Below are positions 20,013 through 30,200 of a stretch of 64,000 bases of DNA, one piece after another. The stretch's first letter is position 1. Every line of letters begins with the position of its first letter. This DNA is from Asterias amurensis (lineage: Eukaryota > Echinodermata > Asteroidea > Forcipulatida > Asteriidae). The position numbers were made by a program, and so were the translations under genes. The notes under the pieces were generated by a model, which was given only the letters and a program-made list of their open reading frames with translations, did no database searches and was not told the DNA's origin. The stretch covers positions 10,912,494-10,976,493 of the forward strand of contig NC_092661.1 in NCBI RefSeq assembly GCF_032118995.1, read 5' to 3'.

Positions 20013-20205
20013 AGGGCACCGGACACTATTGCTAGTTACTCAAAATAATTGCTAGCATTAAAAAATTACTTGGTAACGAGCAATGGAGAGCTGTTGATAG
20101 TATTAACTTTGTGAGAAACGGCTCCCTCTGAAGTAACTTAGTTCTTGTGAAAGAAGAAATTTCTCACTAAATTAATTGAATTTATTTCGAGACCTCAGCT
20201 GTGAT
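20009..20205. mobile_element. Family A MITE, left half (A4)
   Basis: TTAAAGGGCACCGGACACTA and the following interior match A5 and A10 up to the GAGACCTCAG block, where the copy stops. Its AATAAA on the minus strand (20186-20181) could serve as a polyadenylation signal for a WDCP terminal exon at 20270-20345. Confidence 0.75.
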
Positions 20206-20269
20206 CCTGAAAAGTCAGTCGCCGACTGTTTTTTGTTGACGCAAGGTCGATCTGAGGCCGGCTTTAAGT

Positions 20270-20345
20270 TCAAATGGCAGAAGATGCTGCAATGGATGTT
20301 CTGTGTTCGGGTTTGTCTTTGACTTCTTCGACTTTCCATGCTGAG
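20270..20345 (-). CDS. Candidate terminal exon of WDCP (alternative to 10.7 kb exon)
   Basis: The acceptor has a good pyrimidine tract (CTTTTCATTTTTGTAG on the minus strand). The first base completes the split Arg codon of exon 11, and the frame then reads SAWKVEEVKDKPEHRTSIAA followed by SSAI and TGA. AATAAA lies 84 nt beyond the stop. This gives a compact gene with a 608-residue product, shorter than the roughly 720 residues I recall for the vertebrate protein. The other two frames are also open for some distance, so coding status is unproven. Confidence 0.4.
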
Positions 20346-20399
20346 CTACAAAAATGAAAAGCAGAAGTGGGGATGTTTTGATCATTTTGTTTTGGGCAC

Positions 20400-20650
20400 T
20401 TTGTTTCCACCTATGACCTATCCCATTTCAATCCAAGTCTTTCAAATAGGTGTCTAAGGCTACTTTCGGGAGACAAAATTAAAGGAACCATAAATGGCAT
20501 ATGTACGGGTTGTTGTTGTTGTTGTTTAGATGATCTTCCTGTCAAGGGAACTTGGCAAACTCCCTCAAGGGGACAGAAACACCAAGTTGGGAACAGCCAA
20601 TCTCTCTCATACAAATATTGGTTTAATGTCATGAATTGCAAAAATAAAGA
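20400..20650. other. Unassigned segment with CAA-repeat
   Basis: A minus frame of 76 codons includes KQQQQQ from a GTT/CAA triplet run at 20511-20526. There is no domain, and splice borders do not fit the neighbouring WDCP phases. I leave it uncalled. Confidence 0.4.
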
Positions 20651-20960
20651 AACTGTGATTCAGTAAATAAACAACACTCATTCTAGTCATTGTGAAATTG
20701 GGGATTTTTTTTTCTTTCTTTTTTTGTGGTGGGGGGGGGGGGGGAGGAGGGGGGAATTCCCATCTTTGCCCACCTCCACCCCGAAATCAGTATTGGATGT
20801 TTCAATGAAATCTATACATGCAGAGCAATAAATTTTATTGTGATATTATTACAGCCTCCTTAAAGACTGAACCATACTTTTGTTGTCTTTTTTTTGGGGG
20901 GTAGCCATTTTTCGTTGTGCAAATTGAGGAACATTGAATTGGACTGAACTGATCACTCAC

Positions 20961-23900
20961 CGTAGCGTTGAGTCTATCCTTGACAGCAGCCCCCCATTTG
21001 GCAGGGTCAAAGTTGAAAGGTCATTTAGTCCAGAGTTATTCTCCTCTGGTGTTGAAGTCTTACACTGGTCAAGTTCTGTAGCCGCTGCAGCTGTAACCAC
21101 ACAAGGAAATAATGGCTTTAGGATACAAAAATCCCACCTACAATCCTGGCCAAAATGCTCAGGTCATGTAACAATAAACATACATTTCTTTTCAACGCAT
21201 CCAATCGGGGCCCAAATTCATAGAGATGCTTACAGGCACTGGACACAAGTGGTAATTACTCAAAATAACTGTAGCATAAAAACTTACCTTGTAACAAGCA
21301 ATGGGGAGCTGTTGATAGTAGGTGTATAAAACATTGTGAGAAAAAGCTCCCTCTGAAGTAATTTGGTTTTTGAGAAAGAAGTAATTTCCACTAAAATATT
21401 TGAATTTGGTTTTGAGACCTCAGAATTAGATTTTGAGGTCCCGAAATCAAGCATCTGAAAGCACACAACTTTGTGTGACAAGGGTGTTTTTTCTTCCATA
21501 AGTATCTCGCAACTTGGACAACCAATTCAGTTCAAATTTTCACAGGTTTTTTATTATGTGCATACATGTATGTTGAGATACAACAAGAGAAGACTGGTCT
21601 TAGACAATAACCAAAGGTGTCCAGTGTCTTTGAGCAGAAAATATTGCTGAACAATCGTCTGCTAAGCAGAAACAAGTAGGATACTAGGAAGAAACTATAA
21701 ATAAATAGTAAACTTGCGGGTACAACCATGTGTAATTCTCTTTTGTGAATGTGTGAGTGTTGGCTCTGAGAAGAGCCGGTTTGGTCTCGACCTTTCAAAC
21801 AGTATACTGAAGAGCCGGTTTGGTCTCGACCTTTCAAACAGTATACTGAAGAGCCGGTTTGGTCTCGACCTTTCAAACAGTATACTGAAGAGCCGGTTTG
21901 GTCTCGACCTTTCAAACAGTATACTGAAGAGCCGGTTTGGTCTTGACGTTTCAAACAGTATACTGAAGAGCCGGTTTGGTCTTGACGTTTCAAACAGTAT
22001 ACTGAAGAGCCGGTTTGGTCTTGACGTTTCAAACAGTATACTGAAGAGCCGGTTTGGTCTTGACGTTTTGAACAGTATACTCTGCTCGTCTTCAGGAGAA
22101 GGAAAATTACTACTGAAGGGCTGTAGTTTTTTAAGAAATGGGTAAAACAAGTCACAAAAATTATTTTAGCAAGTAAATTTCTTTTCGTGACATTGTTTTA
22201 CTCATTTCTCAAAAACTGCACCACCTTAGCAACTAATAATTTAAGGTACGCTTTCTACTATCATTATCTTCAAACGGTGTAAGTTTAATGTATATCTGCA
22301 GGCATTGTGTTTTGTGTTACAAAAAGTACCCCATTATCTTTTAATAGCTTTATGAAATTGGGCCATGGACTCACCATAATTCAACTTGACCTTCCGCAGC
22401 TTCAGCTGGTACTCGGACGACCTAGACAATGGAAGAAATGTGATGTCCGCAGCTCTGGATTGTTCACCGGTTAACAGAAGAAGATCCTTGGAGTTTGATA
22501 ATGTGCATAGACCAAGGGGTCTCTCGTGGTTCGATAAATTGAAATCCTGAAGAGAAAATAATAATAAAAGAATCACACATCTTTATCTGAGGAAAGTAAT
22601 GTTTTTGTCTTTAGGGATTGTATACGTTTGATAAATGGAACCCACTGTTTGTTTTGATCCTATGTAGTCTCAGATACCATAAAACTAACCTATAAAAATT
22701 TCATTTTAAAAGATGGTTGCGTTTTTTAGTTTTCGCCGAACATCCAGAGCGGTTATATCCATGAAGGAAGAATAATCCTGAATTGGAATACACAAGCTGA
22801 GAAGCGTTACTGTCCGTAAAGCTTCTCGGATTAAAATTTTATGAAATAAAAAGGGATCTCTTTTTCCATAACTACATATCTTCGAAGTGAAAAAGTAATT
22901 ACGATACATTGTCTGCCCGTGGTCAGCCATTTTGGGAATCAAAATGCATTTAAAGATGGTTTGCGTCTCACTACACATGCATCGCTTAAACTGCGCACTG
23001 CACAGCAACACTAAGGGAAACTATCACAACCAATATTTGAATTGTGTCAACAGATAATACTTACAAGTATTTGTCTTCCTCTTAGTTGTTTCCCCTGATC
23101 CACTGATGCCTGATATGATTTCGTCTGAGTGTTACTGCCGACAACAAGAACACCACTCATTCTCTATCAGATAAAAAAGAGAACACACTAGCTATCACAT
23201 CAATGCAAAAAGGGAGGTGTGTCGTGGCCGAGTTCACCAGACCCAAGCTCTGGGCCCAATTTCATAGAGCTGCTTAAGCACAAAATTTTGCTTAAGCGAA
23301 AAAATCCTTGCTTTGTAAAATCAGATTACCAGCCGAGACTCCACTCAATTGTTAAGCTAAGTAAACGACAGCTAAATACCAGACACAAGCATGTATATGG
23401 CATGACATTTTGACCAGTAACATGTGTAAAATAAGTGAGCTATTTTCGCTTAAGCAGCAAATTTTTTGCTTAAGCAGCTCTATGAAATTGGCCCCTGGTG
23501 TTGTCAGCAGCAGAGTGTGGTTTTAATACCCGGTCATGACCCTTGTGCCCGTAAGTAATAAGTTGGAAAGGTAGGGCATTCTGCTCTACCAACCAGGCTC
23601 CTAGTGGATGATACCCATGCCTACATATGTATCATCATTACAGACTGTGAAAAGGGTAACCCTGTTTCAGCCTCATGAGCAGGGCCCAATTTCATAGAGC
23701 TGCTAAGCACAACAATTTGCTCAGCATGAAATTTCCTCCTGGATAAAAACAGGATTACCAACAAAATTTCCATTTGTTGCATATTTCTTGTTACTGGTAT
23801 TCAGCTGTTGTTTGCTTATCCTGAAAATCACGTGGTAATTTGGTTGGTAATCCTGTTTTTATCAAGGAAGAAATTTCATGCTAAGCAAATTTTTGTGCTT

Positions 23901-26900
23901 AGCAGCTCTATGAAATTGGGCCCAGGTGGCAATGTGGTGACAGTTGATTTGACAGCCAATAAGTGTAGCCCTCACCTGACCGTAGGGCCTTGTGATGTTA
24001 GATATTCTCTCACAAAAAAAAACATTTTTCACAGTGCAAAAAGGTAATTTCTTAAAATAAAACTCATTCTTATTATCTGAAAAATAATCGTTGCAATTTC
24101 TTTGCTCTACCAATCCTTTCTAACACACTTAAACCAAGTTAATTTCTTACCTGATAAACTAGAAGGTCAGGATTAAGAATACAAGGCAGACTCAAGGAAG
24201 AGATGATGCTTTCTTCGGCGTCTTCAGAGATTAAATTTCTGTTTCTTCCGAGATGGACTAATACAAGTTGAGAGGATTCTGATATGGGCTCCTGGAATGG
24301 ACAAAAACAAACATTAATTTATTATGTTAACAGGTGTTTAAAGGCAGTGGACACTATTGGTAATTACTCAAAATAATTATTATCATAAAACCTTTCTTGA
24401 TTACGAGTAATGGGGAGAGGTTGATAGTGAGAAACGGCTCCCTCTGAAGTAACGTAGTTTTCGAGAAAGAAGTAATTTTTCACGAATTTGATTTCGAGCC
24501 CTCAGATTTAGAATTTGAGGTCTCAAAATCAAGCATCCGAAGCATTTTTCGTGCGACAGAGGCATTTGTTTCTTTCATTATTATCTCGCAACTTCGACGA
24601 TCGATTGAGCTCAAATTTTCACAGGTTTATTATTTTATGCGTATGTTGAGATACACCAACTGTGAAGACACAAGTAGTCTTTGACAATTACCAATAGTGT
24701 CCAGTGTCTTTAAACTATCTCAGGGCTGGAACAAAAAATAAACCACAAGGGAAACTTCTATTGTAGTTACCTGTTGCTTTTGTCTTAATTTCAACTCCGG
24801 CCTGGCTCCAAGTGCCATTGGATTCACTCTTAGGTTTGTTAGATCTATAGTCTCTGCTGCTTCAGGCTGATTGGCGAGGTCCACCTCACCGGACCTCCCA
24901 TCAGCCAATCTCAAATCACCATTCCTACTTGTCGCTTTGTCTCCAGCAGATCTCAAGTCTGATTCTTGCTCCTTGTAAGAATCTCCGCCTGACTTGGATG
25001 ACTCTTCTTGAGTCCGCAGGCAGTCTGAGTCTGACTTCTTATCAGATGTCTGGTTTCCGCCTCCTCTTCTGCGGAACAAAGCAGTGACATCAATGGGGCC
25101 AGATCGTTTCAGAATCTCTTTCGTGAGTGCACTATCTACACCACTGATAGTATCCACGCACTTCAGCTCACTTTGACCTTTCAACTCTGACCTGTTTTCC
25201 TCTGACCTGTTCGCCTCTGACCTGCTTTCAAGCAAGACATTTGATTGATGTTGACAATCCTCTGTTGTGCTTTGAATCATGAATTCTGCAAACGGCGTTG
25301 CTTCGAACATGTCCTCTTTGGATTGGTTCAACAAACGCGCCAATGGCAGGTCAAGGGTCACTGCTACAATGTCAGGTGTCACCGACACTATTTTCCTGAT
25401 TGGTCCGGAGAAACTGTGAAGAAAGACAGTTTGAAATATATGTTTTAAGAGGAGTTCTATTCAAAATCAACTGTAAGTCATACATTTAATTGTAGTATCT
25501 TTCAGAATAGCCCTAAATGTTAGTCCTAGATGGAATTTTGTTCTCAGATTACAAAATGAAATGAGGAATCTATAATTCCACACTCTTTGTATGAGAGCAC
25601 ATTGTTTTCATTGCCAGAAAGATGGAAACCAAAAACTTACAACAGTTTTGGGTTGAACAAAAACAAATTGACGAGAGTGGGACTTGAACCCAAGATCTCC
25701 GGATTAAAGTGCCGGCGCTCTACCAGCTAAGCTATCTAGCCCTAATATAGCTGGTCTCTCTATGTTGTCAATACTTTTGTTTGGGGGTGCCAGTCAGTAG
25801 TCATTTTGAGGAACAAATCGATTTATTACTCACTTCTGTATTGTTTTATCTACCACCAACTGATTGTTTCCATCTAACTCACACACCTATAGTTTGAGAA
25901 AAACAGAAAAACATTAATTAAAATACATATTGTGCAATTGCAGTTATTGATCCTAAACACTTCATCCTTACAATAAATTTGGGGTGTTTTTTGGCAACCA
26001 TGACCGGAAACAAGTTTTCGACGTAAAGTTCACTGGCTGAAACAATTTCCGAGAGCTACGCAAAAACGGGTCGGTAGCGCTAAACAGTTTATGATGTAGG
26101 TACATCTCTTGAAAATTTATGTTTCTTAAAATATACACCCTTCATTTTATTTTCAAGTGATGGAACTTAATTTACATTATTTAATTGTTATGCTCTGCTT
26201 ATCCTGTTAAAACACAGAAATATACCCCTAGGGATGAGAACTGAGTATTATAATTAGAATACAATGAATAAAATTGTCTAATTGAATCTGTGACCGTTTA
26301 AAGCTGACTTCATATGATCATGATAATAATTCACTCACAATAAGTTTTGATCCAAGAGCAACAATGACCTTTGACCCATCCAGGGACCATGTTCCTGCTG
26401 TGATTCTTTGATGTGTGTTTAAAGGTAGAGTCTTGACTGAATCTTTCTCTGGGTCGACTAATAGAAGCTGGTCCCTGCCTAGGATAACAAGAAGTGGTAT
26501 GGTGGGATGCCACATACAACCTGGATGTGAAATTAGAAGAATTTTTTTGGGGAGTTAATGAATTGCATCTTTGAGAGGGCAAGGCTATTTTTATTTTGCA
26601 AAGAGTACTTCCAATGAAAGTTTTGAAGTCTATGGAAAACTTTGGGAGGCCAAGTCGAGAATCAGAACAATCTGAAAATCTACAGGCTCGTAGCTAAAAA
26701 AGTTTACTGCACCAAAAATTGTTGTAGAACAGAATCGGGAAAGTACCAAGTATACAGTGCTAACACACATCGGTGTATGGGTAAAAACCAAAATTAATAT
26801 TCTTTATCCCCGATGCAAATTTAACATCTATTATATCGTTGCGGTACCCGCTGCCAAAACATAGGATTCGAACTGCCTCTAGCTGCTGGGCAACCTCGGT

Positions 26901-29835
26901 AGTCTAGTTGGTAAGACACTGCTCTAGAACTGCAAGGGTCGCGGGTTCGAATCCCACCCGAGTAACATGCCTGTGATATTTTTTTCACAGGACTCGGGAA
27001 AGTACTGAGTATACAGTGCTAACACACATTGGTGTATGGGTAAAAACCAAAATTAACAGAATCAAAACTCAAAATCAAGATATGTACACAATTTGTTTAT
27101 TGTTCAGATATTAAATGTTGAGGTATTGTTATTAAATTGAAAAAAAAAAACAAGAACGCCAGACTTGTCCGTTCATAAGTTTACTGGCCCGACACTACAA
27201 CCACTGGCCTTAGGCCTCCGGTCCAGTGTAAAGTTCAAACCCTGTAAATGACCCTGAATGTATTCAACCCCGTCAAGTGAAAGAGTGAAACAACATGATT
27301 GCATTTACATTACTTGTTGAATTTACTGATTACATTGAATAGATATGATATTTTGGCTCTAGGAAAAAAAGTAGTAATATTGTATTGAGTACAGGGGCTG
27401 ACTTAGATACACATGGTGTACGCATAAACATTTAATAAAAATTTCAACACAATGTTTTTAAGTTTTCACAGAAACTAGACTTTAGTAGGAAGGATATCAT
27501 GACTAATTGGAGCAGTGTTTTTCAGGCCCTCCAAAAAAATGGTTGAAGCTCTTATTTGCACATACCTTGGGGAATTGCTTCTTCATGAATTTCTTTCACT
27601 CTGCTGAGTTTCAGTTTCTGGGATTTGCTGGAAAGTAAAATGAGTATCTCTTTTTAGAAATTTGTTAAACATGTTTTTAATCAAACTGGTCATACAAGCT
27701 GCCATGGATGTCAACAATTGTCCAAAAAATAAGAAATGGATTTTCAGACAAATACTTGGACAATATAAAGTTGCATTCACTCAAATTCCAAATGTATAAA
27801 TATTCACAAATAATTCCAAATTAATTACCCAGTCGGGTCATCCCTTTGTTCTCGGGAACATTACTAGATTGTATCTCCACCATGCAAAGTTTCCACTCCT
27901 AGTTATACTTACTCAAGTTGCACTTTCCATAAAGTGATAGACCTTGTGTGTTGCACACTCAAAAAGCATTGAGTTGAGTCTCCACTCCATGCCACCTGCT
28001 CCACTGAGCTACGGAAACAGAAGAAGAAATTGTTGAGATGCATAGATTTGACAGGGGTATAATAATTACAACTTGTTCTTTATTATAAGAACTTATAACT
28101 AGTTCCTCTTGTGTATTGCAATTTGCATACATGTATGCAAGACAATTTTCCTCTACGGTGTAGGACCAATAAACTTAATTGCATTGAATTGAATATAAAG
28201 CGCATTTTACAATAACCATATCCATGCGCTTTACATTAGTGCCATGCCGTCAATTTCACCAAACTCTTCCTGACTTACTGGGCCAATAACATTCATTCTT
28301 TCTCAGCTCGGGTAGGAGTGCTGTTGTGTATGAGATCTGAGATGTACATGGGAGCAGCGTCGTGAAGTGCCTTTAAGGTGAGCAGAAGTATTTTGAACTG
28401 AATGCGTCTATCAATGGATAACCAGTGGAGTGAGGATAAGATGGGTGATATGTCTTCATTTCGACGGCGTGCTCTCTTGGTTATTCTTGCTTTTATGTTT
28501 TGTGTTCTTTGAAATAACAGCAACCAAGTGATCATAATGTCCACAAAACCTCTCAGATAATACCAAAGATTATATAGCGCCGCAAGGCCCAAGATGCGGA
28601 ACTCGGGCTGGAATGTGAAATCCCACTGGACGCCATTTCGGCAAGTAACTCTCTTGATACAACAATAGATCAGTGCAGATCAGTGCAGACAATGACCATT
28701 CCTATCAATGGGAAACAAAACATTCACTTGCTGAAATGGCGCCCATGCATATTTCACGTTCCAACAATAGATAAAGCTTCAGTTCCACATCTTGTGCCTT
28801 GCGGCGCTCTATAATCTTTGATAATACTCACTTGAATTGCCCCAGGGTAGTAGGTGGGCATGCTGTGATTCCATCTTGATTCACGGAGATACTAGACAGG
28901 TTTACATGTTCACCATCGGACCAGACTAAACCGTGAACTGGATGAACGGCTGCAGTGAGAAACAAAACAATATTGTTGTAAAGTTTAAACAAGATTAAGA
29001 TAACTTGGTTGTGGTTGTCTATTGTGTATTAAGTCAACTGCTGCAGCAATCTCTCTTTGAAAACACGAATCGAACACCAGTCAAAACTTTTTCCAAACGC
29101 CCAGCTGGCAAATTCATTGTTGCTTTAATTCATTTTTTATTTATAATCCCACTTGACACTGGGCTGGCAAAACAACTACAACACAAGTCAGTTAGATTTT
29201 TAGAAATACAATCCACAAAATATGTTTTTATGTACATTGTATGATTATGAATGAGAAAATAAAACTGTGACACAAATTGTCAAAATTTTACAAATTTCCA
29301 AGCCAGTGAGTGGCAAGGAGGAACAGGTGGCCAACAACCCCTTTTAGGGGAAAGTTTCCGTATGGCACCACCACTTTTTTATTCGAAATAAAATAATATA
29401 GTATCTAATTTACCTGATTGATATATCCCTTTTTGTAAAAATGAGTGAATATACGGAAATACGGAAATACGGAAAGCTACACCCCTTATGCTTATCATGC
29501 TTATCAATTACGAGTAGCCCCACTTGTGTGGCCAAGGATCAACAAGTGGGGCTAACTATGATGTCGATTTATTCACCTACATAATACAGGTTCTAGGATG
29601 TTTTCATTATCTGGCTTCACGTTGAACAATACTAATAAATAGTACATTGGAAACAACAGTACAGTGGCTCGACTAACTTATCATTACAACTACACTACAC
29701 GAGTTTGTTTAAATTATTAAAATTAGATGATCACACATCAACAATTAAATAACAACACAAAACACAGAAAGCATGCTTACCATTTTGTAAATGGTTGACA
29801 TTCGCTCGTCGCGACTTCCCTCTGCCTAGAAACAT
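20961..29835 (-). CDS. WDCP: WD repeat and coiled-coil-containing protein (11 exons; 3' end open)
   Basis: Eleven exons with AG/GT borders join in one frame (1751 nt, 583 codons): 29835-29781, 28949-28832, 28008-27913, 27627-27566, 26520-26339, 25886-25834, 25413-24771, 24291-24151, 23163-23065, 22546-22375, 21090-20961. The start MFLGRGKSRRANVNHL, then AVHPVHGLVWSDG, GCMWHP, VAVTLDLPLARLL, SGPIDVTALF, ERPLGLC and FLPLSRSSEYQL follow, in order, the vertebrate WDCP (C2orf44) sequence as I recall it. WD-type strands fill both halves, with an acidic, Ser/Glu-rich linker in exon 7 (short RSEENRSELK-like repeats). The vertebrate protein is cytoplasmic and binds the kinase HCK; that role here is inference. 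The C-terminal coiled-coil part is not secured: candidate continuations lie at 20270-20345 and at 10664-10734. Introns hold many repeats. Confidence 0.88.
21230..21633. mobile_element. Family A MITE (A5)
   Basis: It runs from TTACAGGCACTGGACACAAG to CAAAGGTGTCCAGTGTCTTT, about 400 bp, with the A interior. The TTAA ends are mutated. It abuts a family C end (GGGGCCCAAATTCATAGAGA) at 21207. It lies in WDCP intron 10. Confidence 0.75.
21770..22081. repeat. 39-bp tandem array, eight units
   Basis: Eight units of GAAGAGCCGGTTTGGTCTCG plus a 19-bp half ending CAGTATACT are almost identical. Units 1-4 have CTCGACCTTTC and units 5-8 have CTTGACGTTTC, so two blocks of four arose by duplication. Because 39 is a multiple of three, all three frames stay open on several strands, giving repeat-protein-like frames that are not genes. 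It sits inside WDCP intron 10. Confidence 0.95.
22106..22345. mobile_element. Family F MITE, right part (F3)
   Basis: It contains CTGTAGTTTTTTAAGAAATG, the inverse TTTCTCAAAAACTGCACCAC, GCTTTCTACTATCATTATCT, and TACAAAAAGTACCCCATTAT, as in F1. It lacks the first 80 bp and lies 30 bp from the WDCP exon 10 donor. Confidence 0.7.
22716..22900. repeat. Dispersed repeat V (V1)
   Basis: CCAGAGCGGTTATATCCATG, TAATCCTGAATTGGAATACA and CTTCGAAGTGAAA recur in the same order at 54771-54975. No ends are defined. It lies in WDCP intron 9. Confidence 0.65.
23252..23495. mobile_element. Family C element (C4)
   Basis: It starts GGGCCCAATTTCATAGAGCT and ends with the inverse AGCTCTATGAAATTGGCCCC. GCTTAAGCAC/GCTTAAGCAG arms pair. 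It lies in WDCP intron 8. Confidence 0.8.
23496..23573 (+). mobile_element. SINE S-III fragment beside C4
   Basis: CAGAGTGTGGTTTTAATACC and GGTCATGACCCTTGTGCCCG resemble the start of the S-III copy at 42060 (GTGGGTTCGAATCCCC, TGACACTTGTGTCC). The remainder is lost. Confidence 0.45.
23574..24008 (+). mobile_element. Family Y repeat (Y3), split by C5
   Basis: The left part (GGGCATTCTGCTCTACCAAC to CCTGTTTCAGCC) and the right part (GTGACAGTTGATTTGACAGC, GTAGCCCTCACCTGACCG) are contiguous in Y2. Here the 243-bp C5 separates them. Confidence 0.65.
23682..23924. mobile_element. Family C element (C5) nested in Y3
   Basis: This is a near-palindromic copy from GGGCCCAATTTCATAGAGCT to CTCTATGAAATTGGGCCC. 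CAGGATTACCAACAAAATTT faces GGTTGGTAATCCTG, and TCAGCATGAAATTT faces AAATTTCATGCTAAG. C6 at 46194 matches it in most parts. Confidence 0.85.
24338..24713. mobile_element. Family A MITE (A6)
   Basis: A complete 376-bp copy from TTTAAAGGCAGTGGACACTA to GTGTCCAGTGTCTTTAA, with TTAA at both ends. It sits in WDCP intron 7, 58 bp beyond the exon 7 donor. Confidence 0.85.
25647..25802 (-). mobile_element. tRNA-derived SINE S-II
   Basis: On the minus strand a tRNA-like head reads TAGCTTAGCTGGTAGAGCGC (A-box) and TTGGGTTCAAGTCCCACTCT (B-box), followed by CAATTTGTTTTTGTTCAACC. A full cloverleaf can be drawn for the head, but copies at 8412 and 49190 with the same flanks show it is a SINE rather than a tRNA gene. 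It lies in WDCP intron 6. Confidence 0.7.
26733..26840 (+). mobile_element. SINE S-I tail, truncated copy
   Basis: GGGAAAGTACCAAGTATACA, GTGTATGGGTAAAAACCAAA and CCCCGATGCAAATTTAAC repeat the distal part of the fuller copy that follows at once. The two are head-to-tail in WDCP intron 4. Confidence 0.7.
26843..27056 (+). mobile_element. tRNA-derived SINE S-I, fullest copy
   Basis: The head reads TAGTCTAGTTGGTAAGACAC (A-box) and GGGTCGCGGGTTCGAATCCC (B-box), with CTCGG/CCGAG as acceptor-like stem. Then follow CATGCCTGTGATATTTTTTT, the hairpin partner CACAGGACTCGGG, and ACCAAAATTAA. Related copies at 4988 and 34680 show it is a repeat. Confidence 0.8.
28061..28292 (-). other. Possible LINE 3' untranslated end
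   Basis: On the minus strand, after the reverse-transcriptase tail, the sequence runs through TTGTATACAC-free AT-rich DNA to ATTCAATGCAATTAAGTTTA-like text near 28150-28190, as at invertebrate LINE 3' ends. At 28250-28279 a fragment of family N (TTTCACCAAACTCTTCCT) is present. WDCP exon 3 follows at 28008. Confidence 0.4.
28293..28520 (-). mobile_element. LINE reverse transcriptase C-terminus fragment
   Basis: The minus frame reads ITKRARRRNEDISPILSSLH then WLSIDRRIQFKILLLTLKAL and HDAAPMYISDLIH. This is the typical end of CR1/L2/Jockey reverse transcriptases (LHWLPxxxRIxFKILLLTYKAL). The fragment lies in WDCP intron 2 in the same orientation as the gene. The N-terminal end of the frame enters a fold-back element and is not LINE. 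Confidence 0.85.
28557..28827. mobile_element. Fold-back element O1 at WDCP exon 2 splice donor
   Basis: AGATTATATAGCGCCGCAAG with CCAAGATGCGGAACT, and their inverse CACATCTTGTGCCTTGCGGC with GCTCTATAATCTTTG, form arms around ATTTCGGCAAGT/ACTTGCTGAAAT. The right arm ends within a few bases of the GTGAGT donor of exon 2 (28831-28826). Confidence 0.85.
29281..29760. other. WDCP intron 1, unassigned
   Basis: Unique-looking AT-rich intron sequence with a short CGGAAATA direct repeat at 29455-29475. No exon or recognisable repeat. Confidence 0.5.
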
Positions 29836-30200
29836 TTTTCTTCGTCTAGCTGGTTCGTTTGCTGATATGATTGTTCAATGAACAGGCGATCGCGAGCGAA
29901 TGCAGGCGCTCGATCGTCATCAGATTCAGATCAATGCAGCAGTGGCTAGTTTTTCAGCATGTTCAGTTGCGCAACAGCAGACAGAAGCTCAACAAAAGAC
30001 CCAAACACTGCTTCAGTCGAAAGGTCTCTAACGAGCTCACTTGTCCTTTGATTTCTTCTTAAACTACAATCAAACTTTCTAAGTGTAAAGGTTTTAACTT
30101 CTGTTCTTGACACTACACACTAGAATTTCAGACAGACGACAGGGCAGCGCCATCTTGCATTGAACAATTCCAAACAAGTGAGGGCGGTACGTATGACCCA
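29836..30200 (-). promoter_or_regulatory. WDCP 5' leader and promoter region
   Basis: Directly upstream of the ATG at 29835 there is no TATA box. GCAAGATGGCGC on the minus strand (30148-30158) matches the YY1 site often found just downstream of TATA-less housekeeping start sites, about 320 bp before the ATG. The exact start site is not visible. Confidence 0.45.

Noticed and set aside
21532-22155. 207-, 151- and 143-codon frames with 13-residue repeats on both strands
   Set aside because: They come from the 39-bp tandem array (39 is divisible by three), are open in several frames at once, and lie in a WDCP intron.
25670-25742. tRNA gene on the minus strand
   Set aside because: It can fold as a tRNA, but copies with the same non-tRNA tail at 8412 and 49190 mark it as SINE S-II.
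26891-26965. tRNA gene
   Set aside because: A- and B-boxes are present, but the same head plus tail recurs at 4988 and 34680, so it is a tRNA-derived SINE.
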